Shown here: positions 10,772-21,000 of the stretch, piece by piece
Numbering within the stretch: position 1 is the stretch's first letter
How the letters are laid out: each line of letters opens with the position of its first letter
Source: Boesenbergia rotunda
Lineage: Eukaryota > Streptophyta > Magnoliopsida > Zingiberales > Zingiberaceae
Assembly (NCBI GenBank): GCA_024364735.1
Contig: JAGFNQ010004026.1
Location: 329,748-393,747 of the forward strand
DNA: 64,000 nucleotides
Direction: 5' to 3'
Position numbers and translations under genes: made by a program
The notes under the pieces: model-generated
Seen by the model: only the letters and a program-made list of their open reading frames with translations
Database searches by the model: none
Told to the model about the DNA's origin: nothing

Positions 10772-11393
10772 CTCATCGCCATTACTTGTATCCCAAGTAA
10801 ACTACTCCAATTATCAACAAGAAAGAGTAAGTTAAAAAATATTAATATCTGAAACTCGATCAGATGCAGCTCTGTTAGGTCGAGATGCTATGGATGCAAT
10901 CAAAGATGATCAACATACTCTTGCAGTCAAAGATGCTATGTTGTTTGTGAACTTTCAATATAGTTGCTACTTTTACTATTTGGTCCTTCATCTGTCTTGT
11001 ACAACTCTTACAGAGATGCATCCTATACGACTCAACCTATTGAGCTTCTTAATCTTTTGGATTTGTAAACTCAAAGAACCAGACTATTCTATCAAACGAT
11101 TAGAAACCAAATGAGAATCGGAAGGATGAGATGGTCTTGGATAATCAATCTGTATCTGTTGATGCTGAAGAATCTGGAAAATCAATCAGCACAACTAAGG
11201 ATCACCGTGGTAGCAATCTTCAAACCAACTTAGAGGAAGCTATTGGTACGTTGCTATTTGAGTGAACTATGCTCCTTTTATGGAGGCCGTATTTTATTGT
11301 CAATCTCTTTGAAGCATATCTATTATTATGTTTTCCAGGCGATCATTTACATTTCTTTTGTCATCACTATCAGATGGCTCGTTGAAGCCCGTT
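10772..11393 (+). pseudogene. Exon-like fragments of an unidentified host gene, left part
   Basis: Two segments look like plant exons. About 10863-10945 is preceded by CAG and encodes LGRDAMDAIKDDQHTLAVKD. About 11100-11245 encodes ENRKDEMVLDNQSVSVDAEE and onward, and is followed by a GTACGT donor-like site. A third, from about 11339 after a TTTTCCAG acceptor-like site, runs into the family D element at 11393 and has an in-frame stop. I do not recognise the protein. The continuation may be at 16739. It could be a broken gene, or a functional one whose frame I have misread. Confidence 0.3.
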
Positions 11394-11836
11394 TGTTGCT
11401 CAAAACGTGGATAACACCTCTCAACCTCTAATGCAAAAGAAGAGGAAAAAAAAAGAGATTGTGCATAACAATGAGACAAAGACGCACAAGAGAGAGAAAA
11501 CACGAGTAAGAAGAAGAAGAGGAAAGAGAAGAATGAGAAGAAGTCGTTGTTCGGCAGGGTGTCTACTCCACAAAAAGGTCGAAGCTTTATTAGAATTCTC
11601 TTTATACAAGAGAATACATATTACTCTCTTGATTCTTGATGATGATTCAATGGGTTTACAATGATTCCTATAAATAATGGCTAAATCCCAGACCCGATAA
11701 AATCGTAATAGGATTCTATTAGGGGAAATCTTAACAGAATTCTGTTAGAAACAACCTTAATAAATTTTGTTAGGAAAATCGTAACAGATTTTTTTTCTAC
11801 GGCATCCCTTATTCAGATATGAGCCATCCGTCAACA
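11394..11836 (-). mobile_element. 3' LTR of family D
   Basis: Plus-strand start TGTTGCTCAAAACGTGG, end CATCCGTCAACA. It aligns along its length with 16331-16738 (both carry the ACGTGG..AACACCTC start, an AGAAGAAG stretch, GATGATGATTCAATGGGTTTACAATG and repeated AATTCTGTTAG units). Confidence 0.8.
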
Positions 11837-12142
11837 ATCTCCACCTTGGCACGAGTATCTGAGCAAAACTCTACTTAAAACTTTGGGTTTGAGCTTTCTT
11901 CCTCTAGTATCTAGAGACATCGATCAAGTTCAAGCCGTCGTCACTAGCTTCGTCAACATGCCATCCCTTATATAGATATGAGTCATCCGCCAACAATCTC
12001 CACCTTGGCGAATATTCATCTCTTAGAAGAACACGAGTATCTGAGCAAAACTCTACTTAAAACTTTGGGTTTGATCTTTCTTCCTCTAGCATCTAGAGAC
12101 ATCGATCAAGTTCAAGTCGTTGTCACTAGCTTCGTCAACATG
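11804..12142 (-). repeat. Local tandem duplication of LTR end plus adjacent RNase H tail
   Basis: CATCCCTTAT..GATATGAG(C/T)CATCCG(T/C)CAACAATCTCCACC occurs at 11804 and again near 11962, each followed by GAGTATCTGAGCAAAACTC and CATCGATCAAGTTCAAG. The second copy has about 25 bp extra (GAATATTCATCTCTTAGAAG). It duplicates the last part of the LTR, the polypurine tract and the following 100 bp. Confidence 0.75.
11837..11848 (-). other. Polypurine tract of family D
   Basis: The minus strand reads CCAAGGTGGAGAT just before the LTR end. This is the typical Tork/Tnt1 Copia polypurine tract, and a second degenerate copy sits in the duplicated segment at about 11994-12005. Confidence 0.7.
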
Positions 12143-12790
12143 TCTGCAGCATTATCTACAGTGTGAATCTTCTCAAGTTGAATTTCTGAGAAGCAATCAA
12201 TTCTCTGATCTTGTAAAATCTTACATTAATGTGTTTAGTTCTCGCATGATACACTTGATTCTTCGCCAAATAGATAGTACTCTAACTATCACATAACAAC
12301 TTGATTCCACTTTGCTGAACACTCAATTCATTGAACAACCCTGTAAACCATGAAACTTCCTTCACTGCTTCAGCTGCTGCCATGTACTTTGACTACGTGG
12401 TAGACAATGCAATAATAGATTGTATTATAAACTTCCAATAGATAGGTCATCCTACCACAGTGAGCATGTATCCTATAATAGACCTTTTGTCATCTAAATC
12501 TTCTACATAGTTTGCGTCTACATACTTAGCAATTGAAGGATCTTCCGATTGTCTACTGAACATAATGTCACAATCAGTTGTATTTCTCAAGTATCTAAAA
12601 ATCTACTTTACTACATCCAAATGTTGTTGACCATGATTTAACTGAAACTTGCTCACCATACTAACTACTTGCGCTAAATCTGGTCTCGTGCAAACGATGT
12701 CATACATCATCAGACAATCAACTACACTAGCATAAATATCCTTTGACATCTCTTAGATATCCTCATCTATTTTTGGACACCATGTACTGG
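12143..12790 (-). pseudogene. Copia RNase H remnant (family D)
   Basis: Minus-strand sequence corresponding to the Copia RNase H: readable pieces match the usual KSTSG..SWQSKLQ-type, AEYMAA-type and DNQSAI-type neighbourhoods, interrupted by stops. It lies directly upstream (element sense) of the duplicated polypurine tract. There is no open frame over 60 codons. Confidence 0.55.
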
Positions 12791-13472
12791 ATAACTTGAG
12801 GTGATGCACCAGGGTGTGCTCACCGATTTTTTGAACCTATCTAATACATTCTCACAGAGCTACGTTGAGACAGCCATAATCTTTCTGTAGCTCTGTCCCT
12901 GTAAATCTCCATACGAAGAATCTTCTTGGTCTCGCTCAAATCCTTCATGTCAAATTCCTTGCACAACAACCTCTTCAATTTGTCAACCTCTTTCTTCTTC
13001 TTTGCAACAACTCACTTGTATTGTATAACTCGTTTTCTCTCAGGAAGCTCCAATAGTTCCTACGTTTGGTTCTTATGCGATGACTCTATCTCCTCCGCTA
13101 TAACACCCATCCACTTATCCTTTTAAGAGCTACATATCACCTTTTGAAAAGATATAGGGTCTCTGCTACTGGTGATAAGTCTCATTTGTTCTACCATTAA
13201 CTATAATGCAATATTCCATGTACTCTGAACTAGAATCATCATAGTTATGAGTTTATAGCTCCACCTGCACAACATCTTTCTCCTTGTTGCTCTATGATGT
13301 TTCCTTTGCTTCCTCCTGAGTACGTTGTAGTATGACCTTTTTGTCAAACACTACATCTCTGTTGATCACTACCTTATTTGTCTTAGGATTCCAAAGCTTG
13401 AATCCTTCAAGTCCTTTCTGATAACCTAAAAAAATATATTGTTTTGACTTCGCATTCAGCTTTGATCTTGCC

Positions 13473-13477
<5 letters not shown>
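12791..13477 (-). pseudogene. Copia RT region and integrase-RT linker remnant (family D)
   Basis: Contains sequences typical of the Tnt1/Tork RT on the minus strand (the stretch around 12890-13010 encodes the loop with MKDLSETKKILRM-type residues) and the linker before RT (around 13330-13440). The distance to RNase H is too short for a full RT, so part of RT, including the catalytic YVDD block, has probably been deleted. No continuous frame. Confidence 0.5.
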
Positions 13478-13561
<84 letters not shown>

Positions 13562-13574
13562 TTATATATATATA
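13478..13574. repeat. (AT)n microsatellite
   Basis: About 95 bp of nearly pure TA dinucleotides, with a shorter TA run (13702-13720) on the far side of the inverted-repeat element. Apparent Tyr-Ile repeat frames on both strands are artefacts of this tract. Confidence 0.95.
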
Positions 13575-13582
13575 CGGGATTG

Positions 13583-13696
13583 CTCTCCTGCGGATGTGCT
13601 GTGCGGACCAGAGAGGCCAGACCGATCAGGCAAGGGCCTGATCGGTCTGGCGCCTCGATCGCGCACACGGTCCGCACGAAGCGGTCCGCAGGAGAG
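13583..13696. mobile_element. Small inverted-repeat (MITE-like) element within TA repeats
   Basis: The ends are perfect inverted 12-mers, CTCTCCTGCGGA (13583-13594) and TCCGCAGGAGAG (13685-13696). A further inner match at TGCGGACC/GGTCCGCA extends each arm. At its centre is a perfect 15-bp hairpin, CCAGACCGATCAGGC / GCCTGATCGGTCTGG (13617-13631 and 13636-13650, loop AAGG). Flanking TA repeats would hide a TA target duplication, as for Tc1/mariner-derived MITEs. The core hairpin uses the same bases as the family A LTR palindrome. Confidence 0.65.
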
Positions 13697-13701
13697 AAGA
13701 A

Positions 13702-14520
13702 CTATATATATATATATATAGGTTGGATATCCAAAAAAACTCGAAGATGAGAGTAATCTACTAAATTTCCTGTTCGTACTTCCTCCGATACTTTGCCTTC
13801 TAGTGTTGCCCTTGGTGATCTATTAATGAGATAACATGCTATGTTAATTGTTGCTGCACATAAATTCTTTGCTTTCCCTACATTCAACCTGAGATATCTT
13901 GCCTTCTCAATGATTGTCTTGTTTAACCTTTTCGCCACATCATTCTGCTGAGATGTCCCGCAAATCGAGAAATGTATCATTATTCCATACTACTCACATT
14001 ATTCTTAAACTTTGAATCTGTATACTTAGTTTCATTGTCTAACCTAAGACATTTAATCTTCCTTCATGTTTGATTCTCCACTTCAGTTTTCATAGTTTAA
14101 ACTTCGCAAAAATTTCTCACTTGTGACTCATGAAGTATACCCAGACTTTTCATATGTAATCATCAGTAATAAAATACAAATGTCATCCATATGATGATAC
14201 ACTGACTGGCCCCAGAGATCGTATGTACATAGTCCAGAATCCCCTCCATCTTGTGTATTACCATCTTAAATTACACTTTGCTCTGTTTCCCAAAAACATA
14301 GAATTTGTAGAATTCAAGTTTGCATGTCTTGACGCTCCTTCAACAAATCTCTCTTGTGAAGCTCCAACATCCAACGTTCACTCATATGCCTTGATCGTAT
14401 ATGTCACAAGACTATACACTTTTTGATTCAAACTCCATTAGTCAACTCCACCTACGACTGTAATCTCTATCAACTTATAGATATTCCTTGCTACCTTTTG
14501 TCCTTTCATTACTGTAAGAG
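13702..14520 (-). pseudogene. Copia integrase and GAG-pre-integrase remnant (family D)
   Basis: The minus strand encodes an integrase-core end with SQQNDVAKRLNKTIIEKARY (usual form PQQNGVAERMNRT) followed by LCAATINIACYLINRSP. Farther upstream in element sense is a GAG-pre-integrase stretch ending VMKGQKVARNIYKL (family usual VLKG..GNLYKL). The frame is broken between these parts. Confidence 0.75.
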
Positions 14521-14542
14521 CTCCATTGACAGGAACATGACC

Positions 14543-15334
14543 GAAAGCCACTCGAGCATACGTGAAGGTGCATGGAAGACAAGCCATGGGCTTGCATGCA
14601 TCCGAGAGACTAGAGCCGAAGTCGAAGAAGGCCTGAAGGCAACAGGTCGAGTCTGCTGAATGAAGAGTCAACTGAGTCGTGAGAATTCGAGTGCTGAGAG
14701 AACTGTACTCGAGAAGGGAAATCCTAGGGTTTGAGTGCTGAGAGAATTGTACTCGAGAAGGGAAACCTTAGGTGGCAGTCGACTGATGCTTGATCAGTCG
14801 ACTGAGGTAGAGCACAGAAAGATCAGTCGACTGATGCTTGGATCAGTTGACTGATTTAGTCGACTGGTGTCGACCAGAATTTGAAGCGTCAGGCTGTGAC
14901 ATTCAAATTCGTGAGGACCAGTCGACTGGTGTAGCACCAGTCGACTGGTAATGGTCATTTCAACTAAAAGCTCTATTTAAGAGAGCTCGATTTTGGCTGA
15001 GAGTTATTGGTGAAACAAGCTTGGTTAGAGCCTGTTAGTAGCCTACAAGTGCTCAAAGGTTGTCAAGGTATTGTGGCAAAGTTTCTCCACCCACAAGGAG
15101 CGACAAGAGCTAGCCGGAGGTGTTCCGGGGAGTCATCCACCGAAAGATCGGGATCGTCCACCTTACGGACAACCGTGGAGTAGGAGTTTTATCTCCGAAC
15201 CACGTAAATGGTTTGTGTTAGCGATTGTTTTAGTTTATTGTTTTAGTTTTTCGCTTGCGTACGCTAATATTGTAGGAAGGAAAATCGAAAAGTAGCTATT
15301 CACCCCCCTCTAGCTAAACGTAAAGGTCCCAACA
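14543..15334 (+). mobile_element. 5'-truncated family C LTR inserted in family D
   Basis: Carries the family C hallmarks in order: GCATGGAAGACAAGCCATGG..CTTGCATGCATCC unit, GAGTGCTGAGAGAA..TGTACTCGAGAAGGG, several CAGTCGACTG palindromes (14770-14960), TATTTAAGAGAGCTC TATA-like box, GTTTCTCCACCCACAAGGAG, and the U5 end TATTCACCCCCCTCTAG..CCCAACA. The first 200 bp or so of a full family C LTR are missing, and the left boundary is approximate. It interrupts the GAG-pre-integrase region of family D. Confidence 0.8.
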
Positions 15335-16300
15335 CGTTGAACCAGACTCCACTATCTTATAGGTATCAAACTACTCATTGTTTAGAGTTATGTGATATGA
15401 TATGCAAAGTCTAAGATCCATGCATCTGTTAGCTGAACTCGACATAACTGATAGCATATCTCTATTATCGCTCTCTGAATTTTCTTCTTGAACTATGTTT
15501 GTAGATTTTACTGAACTATCTTTGTTCTCTGCAACATGTTTCTTTATCTCTGGACAATCTCTTTATATGACCTTTGTCTCCACACTTATAGCACGTGATT
15601 ACCTTCTTCCTTCTCAACTTAGAACGAGTCTTATTGTCACTGTCCGATTCATACTGAGTTTTGCTCCTATCGCTCTCTTTATTACTATTCACCACAAGTC
15701 CTTCTTGAGAAACTTCGTCACTTGCTTTCCTTCTCTGATGAAAGCTCAATAAAGCACCTATGACCTCTTTTAATTTGAGAGTTTCCTTTTCCCACATCAG
15801 AATAGTAACCAAATTCTAGTACATAGGGAGAGAAGGTAGAGAATTTAGCAACATTTGTGCTTGTCTTCGTCCTCGATCTTCACATCAATCCACTTCAGAT
15901 CGCTCACAATCTAGTTGAATGCATTGATATGCTAGCTCAGATTGGTTCCTGCTGTCATCTTCAGCCTGAATAATTTTGCTTAAGATACAGTTGATTTGTC
16001 AATGACTTTGACATGTATGGGCTTTTCAGCTTTTGCCAAACTGCCACCGGTGACTCCTCGTCTATGACATGGTACATCACATTATCCATAAGACAAAGTC
16101 TGATTGTTGTCACTGCCTTCGCCTGAAGTTCTTCCCAACTTGATCTCTCCATGCTTTCTGATTTTCTTTCTCCTAGCGTCTTTGTCATGCCTTACTGCAC
16201 CAACAAGTCCTTGACCCTCATCTGCTATAATCCGAAGTTTTCGGTTCTATCAAACTTTACCATATCAAACTTCGCAGAAGACGCCCCGATATGTTGAAGA
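15335..16300 (-). pseudogene. gag: Copia Gag remnant (family D)
   Basis: Two open pieces on the minus strand. One (about 15961-16188) encodes a UBN2-type segment with SWEELQAKAVTTIRLCLMDN and VWQKLKSPYMSKSLTNQLYL, typical of Tnt1-like Gag. The other (about 15516-15812) encodes a CCHC knuckle, CYKCGDKGHIKR..., in which the final Cys has been lost to Ser. An acidic, Lys-rich linker precedes the knuckle. Stops separate them. Confidence 0.75.
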
Positions 16301-16316
16301 AATCCTCCAAAACCTC

Positions 16317-16328
16317 GCTCTGATATCA
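16317..16328 (-). other. Primer binding site of family D
   Basis: The minus strand reads TGATATCAGAGC, one mismatch from the tRNA-Met complement TGGTATCAGAGC, placed 2 bp from the LTR at 16331. Confidence 0.75.
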
Positions 16329-16330
16329 AT

Positions 16331-16738
16331 TGTTGCCAAAACGTGGGCAACACCTCCGAACCTTAACGCGGAAGAAAAGTAAAAGAGAAAGAGATCATGT
16401 GGAGTAATGAGACAAAGACACACAAGAAAAGAAACACGAGAAGAAGAAGAAGGAGAAGAATAGTTATGTGACTCAACGGTGTCTATTCATAAAAAGACCG
16501 AAACTTTATTAAATTCTTTCTACACAAAGAATATACATTATTCTCTTGATCCTTGATGATGATCCAATAGGTTTACAATGATCCCTATAAATATGCCAAA
16601 ATCCTAGATCTGGTAAAATCGTAACAAAATTCTTTTAAGAAAAATCTTAACATAATTCTGTTAGAAAAAACCGTTAAGAAAAATTTTAATAATTTTTTTC
16701 ATGACATTCATTGTTCAGATATGAGTCATCCGTCACCA
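16331..16738 (-). mobile_element. 5' LTR of family D
   Basis: Plus-strand start TGTTGCCAAAACGTGGGC; end near CATCCGTCACCA (partner LTR ends CATCCGTCAACA). It is clearly diverged from the 11394-11836 LTR by many substitutions and small indels, which suggests an old insertion. Confidence 0.78.
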
Positions 16739-16995
16739 CCACTAAAGCTACATATTTCTAGCTTAGTCAAGCAGTTGGTCAGAGGATTATGGATAATCTT
16801 CTTCTTCAAAATCTCACTTCAAAATCAAAAAATCGCACAAATGATGTTGACACAGATTGACCTACAAAAGTGTATCCTCATGCACTTACTGATAATCCAT
16901 TGATATCTGATATATTATTTAACATTTCCATGTTGAATTTCCCCACGAAGGTTGCTCGGAAAAGAGAACATTTGTTTGGTCCTAATGAATTTTCT
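16739..16995 (+). pseudogene. Coding-like host fragment, right of the family D insertion
   Basis: One frame reads through about 85 codons with only two stops, including a segment NPLISDILFNISMLNFPTKV and KREHLFGPNEFSYL. Composition looks coding rather than transposon-like. It directly follows the element whose left flank is also exon-like, so both may be one exon split by the insertion. I do not recognise the product. Confidence 0.3.
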
Positions 16996-18085
16996 TATTT
17001 AGAATGATAAAATATGTGCAGAACAGTCTTCCAGAAATCTTGGAATTTGGCAATCGCAAAAATGGTTGTGTTTCCAAGTTCCACCTGTTCACTAGATTAC
17101 TTTTGTAGCCATAACAAAGTTACTTATCTTGTCAAGCTCACTGTGAAATGATAACGTATTAGTTTTTTTTCCAAACACGAGTCGAATATCAAATTCTTTG
17201 CAATATATTTTGACATGGAAGCTTTTATTGACAAGAAAGCCTACTTGGCTGCATATGGTTGGGAACTCATTATTACCGTCACTCTGTTGAAAGAAAATTA
17301 AGATTTGCATCCTCTTGTTTTTGGATTTTAGAATTGGATTGATCTGTAATTGGTTTGCATTTATTTGGTAGAAAACATCACTGTTTTTTAAAAATAATGT
17401 ATCATTTTAGATATTTAATTTTCTGAGATATGAAATAAGATGATTTTTTTAACTCATGATTTATTATACACAATAATGTATATTTAGATATTTAATTTTT
17501 CGGATTAACTAATTTTAAAAATAACGATAAACAGAACAAATCGACAAGCACAAGTTTCGAACCCACCTCACCCCACCTCACCACTTACCATAGCACCACA
17601 GTCTCAGGAGTTACGAAAATCTTACCCCTCTCATTTTGTATTTTCCATCGACAAGATCTGTTTAATATAAATTGACAAGAAATCTTAAATAATTTATATC
17701 ACTCGAGTTAAGCTAACAATCATTTCCAATCAGTAAATAAGTGAAATCATTAACTAACATATTTTAAGGAAAAGACATAGAACGCAGACAGAACAAATAA
17801 CCTACAAGTGCATATTATGTTCGTTACTGACTGAAAAATTTAGCAATCAGGAAGATGTAGAATGTAAAGCCCGAAAGTATAAAATCCTTGAATCAAAGCA
17901 TTCATGCTAACTGCCCAAAATCCATTTGCAAACAACTTTCGCAATTCGTTCTTAGGAACAATATAAATCGCGACCAGGTTAGGCTGCCTACATACTATCT
18001 GAACACCCAACTAAGTTCGTAGATATGACATCATTGAATATCTCATATCATAACAGTGACAATAATATACTCAAGAACAATCGGC
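16996..18085. other. AT-rich intergenic DNA downstream of MORF2
   Basis: No convincing coding sequence or recognisable element. The part adjoining 18086 must include the MORF2 3' untranslated region and polyadenylation site (minus strand), but I cannot place the cleavage site. Confidence 0.6.
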
Positions 18086-21000
18086 TTATCTCTGGCTCTC
18101 CCTTCGCCTAACATAACGAGTTCTGTCATTGTATCTGGGTCTGTCTCTGTCATTTCTATGTGTGGTTGCCGCATCGATCTTCCTCTGCCTCTCTGGAGGC
18201 CTTTGAACAATTTCTCCATTCACGAATAGTTCAGCTGCAGGTAGCAAAATAGTTGAATATTACCAGTTTTCAATGCTTGAATGATTCAGTTTGTTCTGTC
18301 ACTAAGTTTATTGCTTATCAGTTGCAATACTTGGAAGATTCAAGTTGCGGATGATAAAAGAGCAGTACGCATCATGTGTTCTACTGATACTGAACTTCAA
18401 GCAGTAAAAGATCATCGATTAAATATGAACAAACATCAAAAGGCAAGAACAAAGAAAAGGAACTCTGCCTCTTTGTATTGGAGTAACTTTCTATAATACC
18501 AACTGCAATCACAAGGTTTTTCATAACCAATTTAGTGGTAGAAAAATTAAACAATGCAATTCAGAAAAGATGCTATCATGATTCATGTTACTTCAAACAA
18601 GTCATCTTTCTCAATAAATATACATCTTTTAAAGCTCATTCTTAACATCCAAGTTTGCTAGTAAATGCCTTACACCAATTGTACATGTAAACTAGTATAT
18701 TCATTTTTACTGAGTCGCGTATACTTGACGATAAACCAACTAGGTGCTGACCAATTTGTACACGCAAACTAGTTGCTTTTAAAGTTCATTAAAGATTTAC
18801 CTCCATAATCCTTGTTCTCAGCATCAACATATGAATCTGGAAGCACAAACAGAACGCCAGGAATACCTGCCACAAGCAAATAACAGATTTTTTATTATAC
18901 AAAAGATGCCAAAACTGCTGCACAAACCCCATAAGTGACGAGAGATTAATACTCAGCTTGAACTTCTAGCAGCCAAACATTGAACTTCTAACATGTATAG
19001 GTATTAGAAATTTAAAATTTTCAGAATTGACGAGGCATTGTGTTGTTGTGTAAGGTGGAACAGGATTTTTTTTTTTTTGTCAAGAGCACAGACTACTTAC
19101 TTGAGACAGAGCAAGCATGTTTCCATCTTAAATGAACTTAGATAACAGAGAAGAATAATTAAGCTATTTTTTTCTATAAAAAAGAAGCAGAAAAAAAAGG
19201 AAAAGAGATGTTAGTTCCACGTAGAACTATGATGATCGCAAACCTTCAAGCTTGTTGGATGTCTCCTCGTCAATTTCGCATCCAAATCCAAAATATCGCT
19301 CACATGACACATTGTAAATCTTTTTCTTTGCTTCCTCCTCGCTAACTCAAGAAGGCAAATGCAAAGGTTACAATTAGATTTTCCATTGCAATATATAAGC
19401 AACAAAGAATACAAGAAAGAAATCAACGTTGAGTTTACTTGGATACAATAGAAGAGAAAAGAAATGAAATAAACTAATTAATTCTCTTTTTTTTATGTGG
19501 AAGATATTGCAATCAAGTGATACTACGAAAATCTCGTTTCTTAAATCTTTCATTCGTGATCACACGAAAAGCTAAAATATTTCTTGGGTGTTGAAGTTAT
19601 GAGGAGTAAAAACAGTATATTTCTATTTCAGTGAAAATATATCCACGACCTATTAACTAAGATAGAAAAATTAAGGACAAAGCCTTATAGTGTTCCAATG
19701 AATCAGAACATTTACCTCACAGGTAGAACTGTTAGACCAACCCGTGGCGGGACGGGTCAGCCCATAATGGGCTAGCCATTTGGCGGGGTCGGACGGGCTG
19801 ACCCATCATTTTGGCGGGTTAGAAAATCCCCAACTCAACCCAATCTAAGGCGGGTTGCGGGTTTAGGCGAGCCAACCCGTGTGCCTATCAAAAATTTTTT
19901 TAAAAAAATTAAAAATATTAATATTTTCGACGGAAAGATTTTATCAATCAAGTGCATCCATAAATATATATTTTAAATGTAAATGGACACAAATAAGTAC
20001 TCGTATGTGATGAAAAGTACTAATTTTATTTCAAAATTATAACAAGAAAAAACATAATAAATTGACAAAAAACTTAGTTTACATGTGTTTCTCAACCCGC
20101 GGGCCAACCCAAGCCCGTCGCGAGATGACCCGCGTGGGTCGCAGGTCTAGGCAGGTCGGCCCGTTGCAGATTTGGGTTGATAAAATTCTAACCCAACCCG
20201 CTTAAATTGTTTGGTGGGGCGGGCCAACCCGACGAGCCCAACCCAAATTCACGAATCTACTTACAAGAGATGGGGAACTATTTGAACATTCTGAGAGATA
20301 TCAAAGTTGGGTAGGAAGTTGAATTACCATACCGTGACTCATCCAGATATTACATATTCAATTAGTGTTATCAATCAGTTTATGTCATTTCCAATCATTC
20401 ATTATTGGGCAACATAAGAGCAAATTTTGTGTTACTTGAAAGGATCACCCAAACGAAGTATCGTATATGCAAATCATGAGCACATTCATATTGAATATTT
20501 TGCAGATGCAAAATGGAGAGATTCCAATTTCGATAAAAGATCTACTTCAAGTTATTGTATCTTTGTTGGAAAAAAACAAAAGTATGATATAATAACCAAG
20601 CTGCTCTTCATATTGCATCAAATCCTGTGTTTCATGAACGTACTAAGCACATTGAAATTGATTGTCATTTTGTCTGTGAGAAAATTCAACAAAGCTTGAT
20701 TTTTACAAAATATGTAAAGACTGGAGAACAAGGGGCATATTGGGTTAATTATTTTGTAACAAGTTAGTTGTGTATGTGGATAAGATTGTTATCACTGGAA
20801 TTAATACTACGGAAATTTTATCTCTTAAATCTTTCATTCATAATCAGTTTCAAACGAAAGACTTTGGGATGCTAAAGTATTTCTTGGATGTTAAAGTTAT
20901 GAGGAGTAAAAGAGATATATTTTTGTCTTAAAGAAAATGTACTCGGCCTATTAACTGAGACAAAAAAATTGAGGGCAAAGCCTTGTAGTGCTCTTATGAA

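Larger units (their letters stand above)
11394..16738 (-). mobile_element. Decayed Tork/Tnt1-like Copia element (family D)
   Basis: The element is bounded by two related LTRs of about 0.4 kb, with polypurine tract next to 11836 and tRNA-Met primer site next to 16331, so it reads on the minus strand. Gag, integrase and RNase H remnants lie in the expected order. All coding regions have stops. An (AT)n tract with an inverted-repeat insertion (13478-13722) and a family C LTR fragment (14543-15334) were added later. Possible host flanks are CCGTT on the left and CCACT on the right, which do not match, so the target duplication has decayed or the right end is misplaced by a few bases. Confidence 0.8.

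Noticed and set aside
13444..13677. Tyr-Ile repeat proteins on both strands
   Set aside because: Product of the (AT)n microsatellite.
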